Source of the DNA: Paraburkholderia sp.
Lineage (GTDB): Bacteria; Pseudomonadota; Gammaproteobacteria; Burkholderiales; Burkholderiaceae
DNA: 64,000 nt
Assembly (NCBI GenBank): GCA_004322045.1
Contig: SCRN01000049.1
Location: 124,001 to 188,000, forward strand
Direction of reading: 5' to 3'
The position numbers and the translations under genes were made by a program. Shown in pieces: positions 18,109 to 26,782 of this stretch (the stretch's first letter is position 1; every line of letters starts with the position of its first letter). A model generated the notes under the pieces. That model made no database searches. It saw only the letters and a list, made by a program, of their open reading frames with translations, and was not told the DNA's origin.

Positions 18109-19173
18109 CTACGAACGCATCTCGTCGTTGATAGCACCCAGCATGCCGTTCAGGTGCCCCAGCATGTCTTGCGCGAGCCGCGTCCGGTTTCGTGCCTGCT
18201 CGGACGCAGGCGTGTCTGCCTCGCCCTCTGCGACCAGCGAATTGGCCTCGCGTGCAGCTTTCACCGCCTCGTGCGTCAAGTGCGCCGCCGCCGACGCGTC
18301 CTGAAGTGCAAGCACTCGCTTATGTAGACGCGACAGTTGTCCATCCAGGACCTCGAAAGTCGTCTCGGCCCGCCTCTGCTCCAGGTACGCGACGTTCTCG
18401 GCTTCGTGAAGCCGGGCCGCTTCGGGGTTTTCGCGCGATGTCACCCGTTCTAGCGCACCCTCCATCAATCGATCGAAGGGGTCGCCCGCGCCGACCGCAC
18501 CAACGTCATAGTCCTCGAGCTCAGCCACGTCCACGACGGTCGGTTCGCGCACCCACGTGGCCACACGAATGGCGAAACCGTCATCGATCGGGCCGATCTC
18601 TCCCGGGAAGCTGCCTCTCACTTCATCGATTACCGCGTCGGTATACCAATTCGCCAGCCGCTCTTTGGCCTTCTTGGATACATCGATAGCCTGAGCCAGA
18701 TCTCGCGCGGCAAGACGCGCCTCCGAGCGCCCCCGCATGTACGCGCTCCTGGTTTCGCGCAGCGTCGCGTCGACGGATTCGACAATGCGGGGCAAAGCCT
18801 GCGCGCTCTGTTGCAATGAGCGACGCTCGTCCGAAATCGACTGCGGATCGGAAATGAGAGTCGGCAGTTCGCTTACGGCCGCCGGTTCGTTCGTCGTAAC
18901 GCCTCGAGCAACACGCTCGACATCAGCGCCCGGCGCGAGGGCAAAACTCGACTCGTCCGATCGCGCTTCATTCACGTCATCTTTGCCGGCGCGTGATCCG
19001 CTTTTTACCGAAAGGTCCGCGCGCTTGTATTTTTTGAGGCCTTTCAAAAACGCCCAGCCGGATTGAGGAAGCGGCGACGGATCGACATCTGCCTCCTCGT
19101 TGCCGTTCGGACTGCCGTTAATTGGCTCCAAAGCGCGCCAGCCCTTTCCTGCCGGATCAATTCCTTCGGTCAT
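18109..19173 (-). CDS. Candidate effector (354 aa) with helical module shared with the 974-aa protein
   Basis: 354 residues. The N-terminal 110 are low-complexity and polar (Ser, Asp, Glu, Pro), consistent with a type III secretion signal. From about 125 to the end the protein is a predicted helical/coiled-coil domain that resembles the C-terminal 240 residues of the large protein encoded at 38301-41225. Shared landmarks are LRETR vs LRKTR, ERLANWYTDAVIDEV vs QQLRDWEVDVTLNEW, FPGEIGPIDD vs FPEEIFGPMDD, and RVATWV vs RIERWV. It may be the free-standing version of that module. Function unknown. It lies 136 bases downstream of the P450 gene on the same strand with no PIP box of its own. Confidence 0.6.
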   Translation of the reverse strand: MTEGIDPAGKGWRALEPINGSPNGNEEADVDPSPLPQSGWAFLKGLKKYKRADLSVKSGSRAGKDDVNEARSDESSFALAPGADVERVARGVTTNEPAAVSELPTLISDPQSISDERRSLQQSAQALPRIVESVDATLRETRSAYMRGRSEARLAARDLAQAIDVSKKAKERLANWYTDAVIDEVRGSFPGEIGPIDDGFAIRVATWVREPTVVDVAELEDYDVGAVGAGDPFDRLMEGALERVTSRENPEAARLHEAENVAYLEQRRAETTFEVLDGQLSRLHKRVLALQDASAAAHLTHEAVKAAREANSLVAEGEADTPASEQARNRTRLAQDMLGHLNGMLGAINDEMRS

Positions 19174-19309
19174 GTATGCGTTCCAAGGTCAATTGTTTTG
19201 GTTTGAATGCATTCGATATGTCGGTCACATTTTGGCGCCGCAACTGAAAGGATCACCCGCTCCTTTCAAACGAAGCATCTCCGAGCCGCCTGCCAGCGCG
19301 CACCAACGA

Positions 19310-20560
19310 TCAAACGGACGGCCGGGCCTGGGTCATCCGCATATTGTTCAGCCAGAGATCTCGATAACCGTGCACCCGGCCGTTTTGGCAGCGCTTGCTC
19401 TTCTCCTCGTCGATGGCGAGCTCGGGCATGCAATCGACGAGCGCATTCACGAGAACCTCGATTTGCATGATCGACAACATCCGGCCGATGCAAGCGTGCG
19501 GCCCCATCCCAAACGTCAATGAGCGGCCCTCTTTTCGGTTCGGGTCGATTTCATGGGGAGATTCGAATTCATGAGGGTCACGGTTCGCGGCCCCCAGCAA
19601 CAAGAGGATCCTGTCGCCGCGCCTAATCTCGCGGCCGCCGAGTTCAATGTCCCGAGCGGCATATCGGATGATCGCGTGCGCGGCGGTGTCATAGCGCATC
19701 AATTCGCGTACCGCCGAGCGGATCGAAGAGCGGTCGGCACACCACCTTTGCCAAATGCTTCGGTCTTTGAGTGCAAGCGCGACCACGTTGCCGATCGACA
19801 CCGTCGTGGTGACGAACCCCGTGACGAACAGAAAGAGAAGGTTGCCCACTATTTCCGAGCGGCTGATCTCCCCTTGTCGTTCGAGCCGCAGAAAGCGGCT
19901 GACCGGATGGTCTGGCGTCGCGTCCGGATCGACGCTGCCGACATACGCTTCCAGCATGTTGACGAAGTGCTGCGTGCCCTCCTCCAGATGCGCACGTTCG
20001 GCATCGTTCAGGAACAGCGAACCCATCAATTGCATGGCCAGCGCAGAGGCGCGGAGCCAGACCAGCGATTGTTCCGGCGCGATCCCGAGCATCCGGCAAA
20101 TCGTGCGAATCGGCAACGCTAGGGCCGCCTCGGCAAGATTGAACCGCGGCAACTGCGCGAGCGGCGCAAGCAGGCGCGCCACTTCCTGAGTCACGAACGC
20201 TTGGAGATCGGCAACGGCTTCGGCGCAAAAAAGCGGCGCCATCAACCTGCGCAGCCGCTCGTGCGATGCGGGACCTTGCAGCAGGATCATGTCCTTCAGG
20301 CATGCCGGGTGCTTCGAAGTCACTTGCGTGCGAAACGCTTCGTCGGAATTTTGAAGGATTCTGACGATGATCTCGTGAGACGAAATCAGCCATACGCCGC
20401 TCTCGTCCCGATACACCGGTTCAGTCCTGCGTAAATGATCGTAGATCGGATAGGGATCGTTCGTGCCGCTGCCCAGAATCGACGGGATCATGCTGTCCAC
20501 CGCCGAATTCGGCTCGCTGGAGGCCGCAAGCGAACCGCGAACGTTGTTCGAAGGATTCAT
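19310..20560 (-). CDS. Cytochrome P450
   Basis: 416-residue bacterial class I P450. The heme-ligand loop is FGMGPHACIGR with Cys357, and the ExxR motif is VRELMRYD. The I-helix region reads FVTGFVTTTVS: the acidic residue that normally precedes the conserved threonine (AGxE/DTT) is Val, a change seen in P450s with unusual chemistry. Needs a partner ferredoxin/reductase, not encoded nearby. Its ATG overlaps the stop of the acetyltransferase gene as ATGA, so the two are translationally coupled, and the pair is preceded by a perfect PIP box. The upstream in-frame extension to 20824 is rejected because it lies inside the acetyltransferase gene. Substrate unknown; a tailoring step in a small-molecule pathway is the natural guess. 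Confidence 0.88.
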   Translation of the reverse strand: MNPSNNVRGSLAASSEPNSAVDSMIPSILGSGTNDPYPIYDHLRRTEPVYRDESGVWLISSHEIIVRILQNSDEAFRTQVTSKHPACLKDMILLQGPASHERLRRLMAPLFCAEAVADLQAFVTQEVARLLAPLAQLPRFNLAEAALALPIRTICRMLGIAPEQSLVWLRASALAMQLMGSLFLNDAERAHLEEGTQHFVNMLEAYVGSVDPDATPDHPVSRFLRLERQGEISRSEIVGNLLFLFVTGFVTTTVSIGNVVALALKDRSIWQRWCADRSSIRSAVRELMRYDTAAHAIIRYAARDIELGGREIRRGDRILLLLGAANRDPHEFESPHEIDPNRKEGRSLTFGMGPHACIGRMLSIMQIEVLVNALVDCMPELAIDEEKSKRCQNGRVHGYRDLWLNNMRMTQARPSV

Positions 20561-21189
20561 CGAGCGTGAACTAGCGCGTCGAGGTCTAAGCTGCACAGCG
20601 CCGCCACATGCCGCGCAATCTTCTCGGGAGACCAATTCCACCAGGCGATCGACCTCAGCGTGGCGATGGTCTCTTCGTCGAACCGATAGCGGAGCACGCG
20701 CGCCGGGTTGCCGCCCACGACCGCATAAGGGGCCACGTCGGCCGTGACCACCGCGTTGGCGCCGATAATGGCGCCGTCGCCGACTTTCAGGCCGGGCAGG
20801 AATGTCGCCCCGTTGCCGATCCAAACGTCGTTGCCTACCACCGTGTCGCCCTTGTTATGTACCTTCGCTCCGGGGATGTCTTGCGGATCCTGAGCAAATA
20901 GATGAAACGGAAAATTACTGAACCAATCGAGACGATGATTGGCGCCGTTCATCAGAAACCTCACGCCTGCCGCGATCGAGCAGAAGCGGCCGATGATCAA
21001 CTTGTCGCCGATTGCTTCGAAGTGATAGAGCACGTTTCGCTCGAAGGCGTCCGCACCGTTGCGGTCCGCGTAGTAAGTGAAATCGCCGACGAAGATGTTC
21101 GGGCGCGTGATCGCGTTCTTTAGAAAAGTAACCGATGGAAAGCCTGGGGCGGGATGGCTATCGTCGGGATTCGGAATGACAAAGGGCAT
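20557..21189 (-). CDS. Vat/CatB-like hexapeptide O-acetyltransferase
   Basis: 210-residue left-handed beta-helix acetyltransferase of the xenobiotic acetyltransferase group (streptogramin Vat and CatB chloramphenicol enzymes). Seen: IGRFCSIAAGVRFLMNGANHR with catalytic-type His85, the DWFSNFPF loop, and hexapeptide turns VVGNDVWIGNGATFLPG, IGANAVVTADV, VVGGNPARVLRYRF. Uses acetyl-CoA to O-acetylate a hydroxyl. First gene of a coupled operon with the P450. Leader, -10 and perfect PIP box lie just upstream. Annotating it as antibiotic resistance would be over-reading; with a P450 and HrpB-type control, natural-product tailoring is at least as plausible. Confidence 0.86.
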   Translation of the reverse strand: MPFVIPNPDDSHPAPGFPSVTFLKNAITRPNIFVGDFTYYADRNGADAFERNVLYHFEAIGDKLIIGRFCSIAAGVRFLMNGANHRLDWFSNFPFHLFAQDPQDIPGAKVHNKGDTVVGNDVWIGNGATFLPGLKVGDGAIIGANAVVTADVAPYAVVGGNPARVLRYRFDEETIATLRSIAWWNWSPEKIARHVAALCSLDLDALVHAR

Positions 21190-21223
21190 GAATCGAATCG
21201 CGCAGTTCTCTTATCAGAGAGTG

Positions 21224-21285
21224 ATCATGCGCGCCGATCGCGCATGTGCATGCGGTTGTCGCGAAGAGCGCGCTGCCAGGGCGAA
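21224..21285 (-). promoter_or_regulatory. PIP/hrpII promoter of the acetyltransferase-P450 operon
   Basis: On the minus strand a perfect PIP box TTCGC-N15-TTCGC (TTCG-N16-TTCG at 21262-21285) is followed after 31 bases by CATGAT (21224-21229), matching YANNNT. The ATG is 35 bases further on. This is the architecture of HrpB/HrpX-activated promoters. The rest of the roughly 300-base spacer (21190-21489) shows nothing else I can identify. Confidence 0.85.
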
Positions 21286-21489
21286 GACATGCGGCAGTGC
21301 GATCGACACGCTTGGCAGCGCCACTTGGACCGAATGCACACGTTCGGACTCGATCGACCGAGCCGAACGTGGACACTTGGGTGGATCTGGCGACGCTTAT
21401 CGAACCTGCTCAGGCGAGCGCTCGACGCCTGCGGGGATATAGCGATTCAAAGCCATCCAACTTGTGACGATGGCCACCTGTCCGTTTGC

Positions 21490-21708
21490 CTAGATACGGC
21501 GATGACCGTTGTTGAATCGCGATCCTTTGAACTGGCCCTCCGCGGCTTTCTCCGCATCGGCCTGACCTGGCAGATCGGCGAGGTGCGCCGACGTTTGCTG
21601 TGTCGTGGGGCTTGCGTCGGAGGATGAGGACGATTGAGCGCTGCTCGAGTCTGACGAAGAGTTGCTGTTTCCCGTAACGGCAGAAGCAATACGGCTAATG
21701 ATTCCCAT
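21490..21708 (-). CDS. Small Ser-rich hypothetical protein (72 aa)
   Basis: 72 residues from ATG 21708, with AAGGA eight bases upstream. N-terminal MGIISRIASAVTG is followed by a run very rich in Ser (NSNSSSDSSSAQSSSSSDAS) and a charged tail. The N-terminus resembles that of the small Gly/Met-rich protein at 27778-28059. It follows the trehalase-domain gene by 135 bases on the same strand. It could be a secreted accessory protein of the T3SS; this is a guess from composition and position. No PIP box was found directly upstream. Confidence 0.5.
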   Translation of the reverse strand: MGIISRIASAVTGNSNSSSDSSSAQSSSSSDASPTTQQTSAHLADLPGQADAEKAAEGQFKGSRFNNGHRRI

Positions 21709-21793
21709 ATAAATATCCTTAAAAGGAATGGTTGATGGACAACACAAGTCTTCGGCAAGGCGGCCGTCGAAACGGCCGGCCGATCCGAATTTC

Positions 21794-21823
21794 GATTCTT
21801 TGGATGAAGATTCTTTGGATGAA
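21794..21823. repeat. Two tandem 15-bp repeats
   Basis: GATTCTTTGGATGAA occurs twice head-to-tail at 21794-21808 and 21809-21823, in the spacer between the trehalase-domain gene and the small Ser-rich gene. Significance unknown; it looks like a recent slippage duplication. Confidence 0.8.
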
Positions 21824-21843
21824 GATGCGAATGCTTGCGCCTA

Positions 21844-24800
21844 TCACTCGCCGGGCCGCCGGAAGGCCGACCGCATGCGCTCGGTCATCAGGTGTTGCTG
21901 CTGCGCCATGAGATCGACCTGCTCGATGGCGAGATTCAACGGACCATCAGCGGATCTAGCCAAGCCATGCGCATCTTGATAGGCATGCGTCCTCGCCTGG
22001 TGTTCGCGCAGGTACTGCAGCGTCGATTCGGCTTGCATCGGACGATCGAGGATCGCCTGACACTCCGGATAGAGCGAGGCAAAATAGGCGAGCGTCTCGT
22101 TGGTCATCGTCATATCGGCTTCGACCTTGTACTCGCCGCCACCGCCCGGCGTGCCATCGTAGCCGTTCTTCTCGAACGTATGACCCGTCAGCACATACGT
22201 CGCCCACGCCCCTTCCGTGAACGCGATCGCAAGCGACTTGGCTTTATCGTGTTGGCCGATGCGCTCCAAGCCTTCGACCGCCTTCAGGTTGTGCATGGCC
22301 CATATCCGCTTGCGCGTGTCCCATTGCTCGTGGCTCCAGTCGGCCGCTGTCGACCCGAGGCCGCCAGGCGTAGCCAGACGCTCCAGCACGGCCGAGATCT
22401 CCTCGACGGCTTCCGGCGTCTCCGCCTCCGTGGCGATGCCCGCCCAAAGCAGGTTGGCGATTTCCGCCGTGTCGAGCGGGTGAAGCTCGTTCTCTCGCAG
22501 ACGAAGATAGGCGCCCACGTTGACGCGCCCATCCGGGGACGTACTGATGAACGCACGTCGCAGCCCTTGGATCCGCTGGTCGTGCACCTGCTGAACCTGC
22601 TCGGCCGTGTCGTGATGTCCGGCGGCTCTCAGTGCGCGGACGATGACTTCCTCGGCCTTAGCAAGGTGCGCGTTTTCCTGCAGGGAGCCCATGAACGGCA
22701 ATTCCGGGCGGCCATCGACAGGGTTGTCGTGCGCCACGCTCATGTCGATGCCGCTCGCCGCGCTTTGTCGGTAATGCGCGTACACGAACTCGGGATCGAT
22801 ACCCGCCTGCAGCGCCTTACGCGCCGCTCTCACGTCCTCGACATAGCCCTCGGGTCGTGCGCCGCCCGCATAGTCTCGGTTCCTGAGAACGATGTCGCCT
22901 TCCGGCGTCATTGCCACACCGTTGAAGACCTGTCCCGCTGTGATGTCGCCTACACCACGTTGGCGATTTCGATATTCGATCATCATCGCCGGGAGGTATG
23001 GCACCAAATGGCGGTCATCGCCGAGCGCCGTCGCATAGTCGCCGGCATTGAGCGTGAACGACATAGGCTGCACGCGGCCGCTGTACTGCGATTCATTGCC
23101 GTTGTGGACCTCTCCGTCCTGTTCGATCTCGTAAGCATCGTTGTCGAGGCAAATACGGGCACGGTCGAACCTGCGGGCGGCCAAGAGACCCTTGACCGTC
23201 GGAATGCCGTCCCACCCGTAGCGCGCGAACCAGTACCGGCGAGACGGCACGGGCTGCGGTTGATGGGGCAATGGTCTCGTCGACGCACCCATCGCCGGAG
23301 ACCGCATATCGGTGACGTTTTCTTCTCGCATCCTCTCGACATGCGCGCCCAACGGCACGGCCGGATACGGTTCGTACTTCCATGGCTCACCGGGAGGAAC
23401 CTGCCTGACGAAGTTCGCTTTCAGGAAGTCCGTCAAATCGAGGTCGGACCAGACCTCGAGCGAATCGAGATCCAGTTCGTCGATCTTGACATTCTCTCCG
23501 CCGAGCTGCCCGGTCTTCTTGAACCAATAGTCGGCCTTGATCTTGTTGAAGTCCCGCATGATTTCGGCAGGATCACGGTTGGGCACGCACGTCATGAACG
23601 ACATGCTGTCATCGCCGTCGAAGAACTCCCTGAGTCGTTGACCGGTCGCGCTATGCGCGCCGTGGATATCGGTACGAAGCTGAACCAGCTTGGCGAGATC
23701 GCCGTAGGTATCCATGTGCGTCGGCACGAGTTTCGGCTCGACCCGCCAAGCTTTCGGATAACGGCTGAAGAGACTGCGCAACTGCTCCTGCATCGGCGAC
23801 ATTTTGAAGCCGGGCGCTGCAGGCGCGAACCGCGACGGCTCATTGCGCTTGAGCAACCGGCCGCGCTGTTCGCGCGGCGTGACCTGTTCCGCCGGCGTCG
23901 TGCCATTCAAACGGTTCGGACCCACCGGCGCACCGACGGGCTCGCTCGAACGCATCTTCAGGCCGCGCATCGCATGCAAGAAATAGACGTAGGCCGCCGG
24001 GCCGCCGCCTCTGTGCGCTTCTATGGTGCGATGCTCGGTAATGTCGTAATCGCCCCAGAAGCTCTCGCGGGCCATCGCGTCGCGCATGGCAGCGCCTGCC
24101 GTGCCAGGGTCGCCACCCGCCTGCACGATCGTTTTCGCGAAATCGAGGAGATCGGCCAGTTTCCGTTGCTCCTCTGGCTTTGCATACTGCAGCACCTGCA
24201 CTCTGCGCCCGCCTCGCGCCAGCGGCAATTCCGGCGGCAACGCCAAATCAGGGGCAAGCGGCGGCGCCAGCACGTCGCTGCCGGCTTGATTCGTCCGCCA
24301 TTTCTCGTAGGTGCCCGGGTCCATCGTGACCTGGCGATACACCCTGCCGCTGTCGTCTATGCTGAGCGTCACATTGCGGGAGAGCTTGAAGCCGCCGTCT
24401 TTCCACAACTGATGGAAGTAGGAGCCGAGCCCCGCGCTGCCACTAATCGGCCCCGCCGAAGTTTGATGCGTGCCGAGCGGCACCCAGGGCAGATTCTGGC
24501 TGGCCCCGAACACGGCGCGGCTTCGCCCGACGTCTTCTTCCAAACTGGTGATGTCCGCTCCCCCCCGCTGGCGGGCAGCCTTGTTGCCGTGCGATACGCC
24601 CATCAGCGGCGCGAGGCCGGCCCAGCCATGTGTCGGATGGCGAGGGATGGTGATGGACGCGAGGCCGGTCAAAAACGCAAATCTCGCTTTCGAGTTTTCG
24701 GCGGTGCTCCGCGGAATGACCGATATATTCGGATCGAGCCACGCTTTCTTCGTGAGGCCTTCCCACGATCCTTGCGCGAGCGCATCGACTGCCTTGCTCG

Positions 24801-26649
24801 CTCGTTGCTTCACCTGCTCGAACGTCTCGTCTTTGTCGCCCGTGATGCGGATGGTCACAGCTTCCCCCTTCGCATCCTCCGCATGCCCTCCAATTTCGAC
24901 CATCACAGAACCGCCAACGAGTTTCGGCACCACATTCCATTGGGCGACCAGACCCATTACCTTTGTGCGTGTCGTCCGATCGACCGAACGAACCGTGATG
25001 TCGACATACGCCCCATCCGGCCCCTCGTTCGTGCTCAGCGACACAGCGCTTTCGCGCCCTCGAAGCTTGGCGATGGTCGGCAAAGGCGTGACACTTGGCA
25101 CCAATGGGATGTAGCTCAACGCGTCGGCCACGAAACTCGCCCCTCCCGTTACGTTCCGACCGCGGACGCCGTTCGATGAAAACTCGATCTCGGAGCCCGG
25201 TTGCATGCCGTCGAGCAGGCTGCCGAAACCTTCAGCGCGGCTCGCCCATCCCTCGTTCAAACGCGTGAGCGCTTTGATGGGGTTACCGACAGCCGGATCT
25301 TCCTCGAGGCCTCGCGCGCGCGCCATCGCGTGCAACGAATCGATATCGAGCGGCTCCGCGATATCAGCGGCGATGTCCTGCCACACGGGAAGGTTTTCCA
25401 GCGTCTTCTTGTCGATATTGAGCAATTCGGCGGTTGCCTTAGCGATCTTGCCTTCAGCAAGACGCCCGACCTTCATCGGGGCACGGAATCCCTTGCGGTC
25501 GATCCGCTCGCTCATGACCGTGAGTTTCGCGACCAGTGCCGCGTCGGCGATCACATCGGCGCGCAGCGTGTCCGGTCGCTCGCCGCCAGTTGGCAAACGG
25601 CTTCGCGCATGCTTCGAGATGCCGCTCATGGCTTGCTGCGTCAATGCATCCATCAGGCGCTGGTCGTTGACCGGAAACGGTTCGCCTTTGAATGCCCGTG
25701 CGATCCAACTTGCAGGCTGGCCGCCGCGGCCGAGGATCCCCCTGACTGTCTTGCGTACGCTGGACAGGGTACTCGCGTCTGTCACGTCCGCGCTGCGAAA
25801 AAGAAATGCGGCTTCGAGTTGATCAGGCGTCGGATCGTCCGATTGTACGGCGAGCAGCGCTCGGGCCGCGACAGCAATGCGTTCCGATTCCGGCGAGCCG
25901 GAGTCGAGCGCCTGCCGCGCCAATTCACTCGCCTCTTCGAGGTTGGCCACCCGTCCATTGGCGGCGGGGTCAGTGAGCAAATGGCCTGCCGCCGTCAGCG
26001 CCGTCGTCATCCTCAAGCGCTGTTCGTCGGCATCGGCTAGCTTCACCCATGGCGACGGCGCCATCGTCTCCAACACTTTCCAACCCAGCGGCGTTTCAGC
26101 CAGTGCGCAGTGCGCCTCGAAGATATCGGCTTGCGTCGTGGCATCGGCTTGCTCGGGGTGATGCCAATTGCGAATGGCCGCGGCGGCGCGCGCGGGATCT
26201 TGATGCGTTGCGGTCGCAAGCACGAAGGCGAGCATCACGCCATTCGAATAACGCTGGCCCGTCGCCGCTTGCATGCCGAGCAGCGTGGAGGTAAGGTGCG
26301 CATGCTCGGGATCGGTGTCGTCAAGACCTGGGAAGGACGACTCGATGGTTCGCCGCGTCAAGTCCTCCTGCGTCAATATCCCGTCATCGCCGAAAGCGTC
26401 CGGCGAATATCCCTCGACGCTTTTGAAATGAGCGTCGATCGCATGCGCGAAGTCTTTCGAAAAATCAGCGACTTCCGTGCCCTTATGCCTGCGCAGACCG
26501 CGCAGCAAACCCGGCCGCTTGGGCACTTCCGGCGCGGTGAGCGGCGCGGCGATCGGGCCGCTGCCCGAGCCGCCGCTTAAACCCGTAGTGGTAATCACAG
26601 ACCGTGAGGCGCCGGACGAGCTCGGACCAGAGACTTTTCGCGACGCCAT
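21844..26649 (-). CDS. Giant candidate effector with C-terminal trehalase (GH37) domain
   Basis: 1601 residues, no signal peptide, polar Ser/Gly/Thr/Pro-rich first 45 residues as in type III substrates. About 1-940 is an unrecognised scaffold. From about 948 to 1530 the protein follows the whole course of periplasmic trehalase TreA: DLTDFLKANFV...PPGEPW (like DLRHFVNVNF), YGWDGIPTVKGLLAARRFDRA ([20 protein letters not shown]), NGNE...GRVQP, ARPEGYVEDV (PRPESWVEDI), SAASGIDMS (SAAASGWDFS), EQWDTRKRIWAMHNLKAVEGL, and GGGGEY. The TreA catalytic acid and base (Asp312, Glu496) correspond to Asp1302 and Glu1506; Asn1183, Arg1192, Arg1265 and Glu1267 also match active-site positions. TreA Arg152 is not clearly preserved. 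GGAG six bases before ATG supports the start. Predicted role, by inference: hydrolysis of trehalose or a related sugar inside a eukaryotic host cell. The domain order is not that of AvrE or HopR proteins as I know them. Confidence 0.78.
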   Translation of the reverse strand: MASRKVSGPSSSGASRSVITTTGLSGGSGSGPIAAPLTAPEVPKRPGLLRGLRRHKGTEVADFSKDFAHAIDAHFKSVEGYSPDAFGDDGILTQEDLTRRTIESSFPGLDDTDPEHAHLTSTLLGMQAATGQRYSNGVMLAFVLATATHQDPARAAAAIRNWHHPEQADATTQADIFEAHCALAETPLGWKVLETMAPSPWVKLADADEQRLRMTTALTAAGHLLTDPAANGRVANLEEASELARQALDSGSPESERIAVAARALLAVQSDDPTPDQLEAAFLFRSADVTDASTLSSVRKTVRGILGRGGQPASWIARAFKGEPFPVNDQRLMDALTQQAMSGISKHARSRLPTGGERPDTLRADVIADAALVAKLTVMSERIDRKGFRAPMKVGRLAEGKIAKATAELLNIDKKTLENLPVWQDIAADIAEPLDIDSLHAMARARGLEEDPAVGNPIKALTRLNEGWASRAEGFGSLLDGMQPGSEIEFSSNGVRGRNVTGGASFVADALSYIPLVPSVTPLPTIAKLRGRESAVSLSTNEGPDGAYVDITVRSVDRTTRTKVMGLVAQWNVVPKLVGGSVMVEIGGHAEDAKGEAVTIRITGDKDETFEQVKQRASKAVDALAQGSWEGLTKKAWLDPNISVIPRSTAENSKARFAFLTGLASITIPRHPTHGWAGLAPLMGVSHGNKAARQRGGADITSLEEDVGRSRAVFGASQNLPWVPLGTHQTSAGPISGSAGLGSYFHQLWKDGGFKLSRNVTLSIDDSGRVYRQVTMDPGTYEKWRTNQAGSDVLAPPLAPDLALPPELPLARGGRRVQVLQYAKPEEQRKLADLLDFAKTIVQAGGDPGTAGAAMRDAMARESFWGDYDITEHRTIEAHRGGGPAAYVYFLHAMRGLKMRSSEPVGAPVGPNRLNGTTPAEQVTPREQRGRLLKRNEPSRFAPAAPGFKMSPMQEQLRSLFSRYPKAWRVEPKLVPTHMDTYGDLAKLVQLRTDIHGAHSATGQRLREFFDGDDSMSFMTCVPNRDPAEIMRDFNKIKADYWFKKTGQLGGENVKIDELDLDSLEVWSDLDLTDFLKANFVRQVPPGEPWKYEPYPAVPLGAHVERMREENVTDMRSPAMGASTRPLPHQPQPVPSRRYWFARYGWDGIPTVKGLLAARRFDRARICLDNDAYEIEQDGEVHNGNESQYSGRVQPMSFTLNAGDYATALGDDRHLVPYLPAMMIEYRNRQRGVGDITAGQVFNGVAMTPEGDIVLRNRDYAGGARPEGYVEDVRAARKALQAGIDPEFVYAHYRQSAASGIDMSVAHDNPVDGRPELPFMGSLQENAHLAKAEEVIVRALRAAGHHDTAEQVQQVHDQRIQGLRRAFISTSPDGRVNVGAYLRLRENELHPLDTAEIANLLWAGIATEAETPEAVEEISAVLERLATPGGLGSTAADWSHEQWDTRKRIWAMHNLKAVEGLERIGQHDKAKSLAIAFTEGAWATYVLTGHTFEKNGYDGTPGGGGEYKVEADMTMTNETLAYFASLYPECQAILDRPMQAESTLQYLREHQARTHAYQDAHGLARSADGPLNLAIEQVDLMAQQQHLMTERMRSAFRRPGE

Positions 26650-26711
26650 ACGCGTCTCCTTTTTTAATTCTTTAAATTTGATGGCGTTTTAGCGGTGATC
26701 TCGTCCACTAG

Positions 26712-26751
26712 CGCGCGACTCTGGTCTCGAGGAAGGCCGGAGAGTCGCGCG
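26712..26751 (-). terminator. Hairpin between peptidase-like and trehalase-domain genes
   Basis: Inverted repeat with 11-base arms CGCGCGACTCT (26712-26722) and AGAGTCGCGCG (26741-26751) and an 18-base loop, starting 31 bases past the stop of the upstream gene on the minus strand. There is no immediate T run, so it may be an attenuator, a processing structure or a weak terminator. The following 60 bases are AT-rich and might hold a promoter for the 1601-residue gene. Confidence 0.4.
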
Positions 26752-26782
26752 TGACGAGTGCGGGGATTGGCCTGCTACAGCG

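Noticed and set aside
19174-19309. PIP box before the 354-residue gene
   Set aside because: A single CGAA at 19271 without partner; read-through from the acetyltransferase-P450 promoter is more likely.
20557-21189. Plain antibiotic-resistance gene (vat or catB)
   Set aside because: Fold fits, but operon coupling to a P450 and PIP control argue against a dedicated resistance role; drug specificity cannot be read by eye.
21709-21793. PIP box before the 72-residue gene
   Set aside because: Half-sites at 21768 and 21786 are 18 bases apart, two short of the required 20.
21835-25179. Long plus-strand open frame (over 1100 codons) opposite the trehalase-domain gene
   Set aside because: It is an antisense shadow of a GC-rich gene: Arg/His-rich composition, no motifs, no ribosome site. 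The minus frame has clear trehalase motifs.
21844-26649. AvrE/DspE or HopR family effector
   Set aside because: Size is suggestive, but the C-terminal 600 residues follow trehalase and I see none of the AvrE C-terminal features.
26650-26782. PIP box before the trehalase-domain gene
   Set aside because: No CGAA half-site in the spacer; promoter for this gene remains unidentified.
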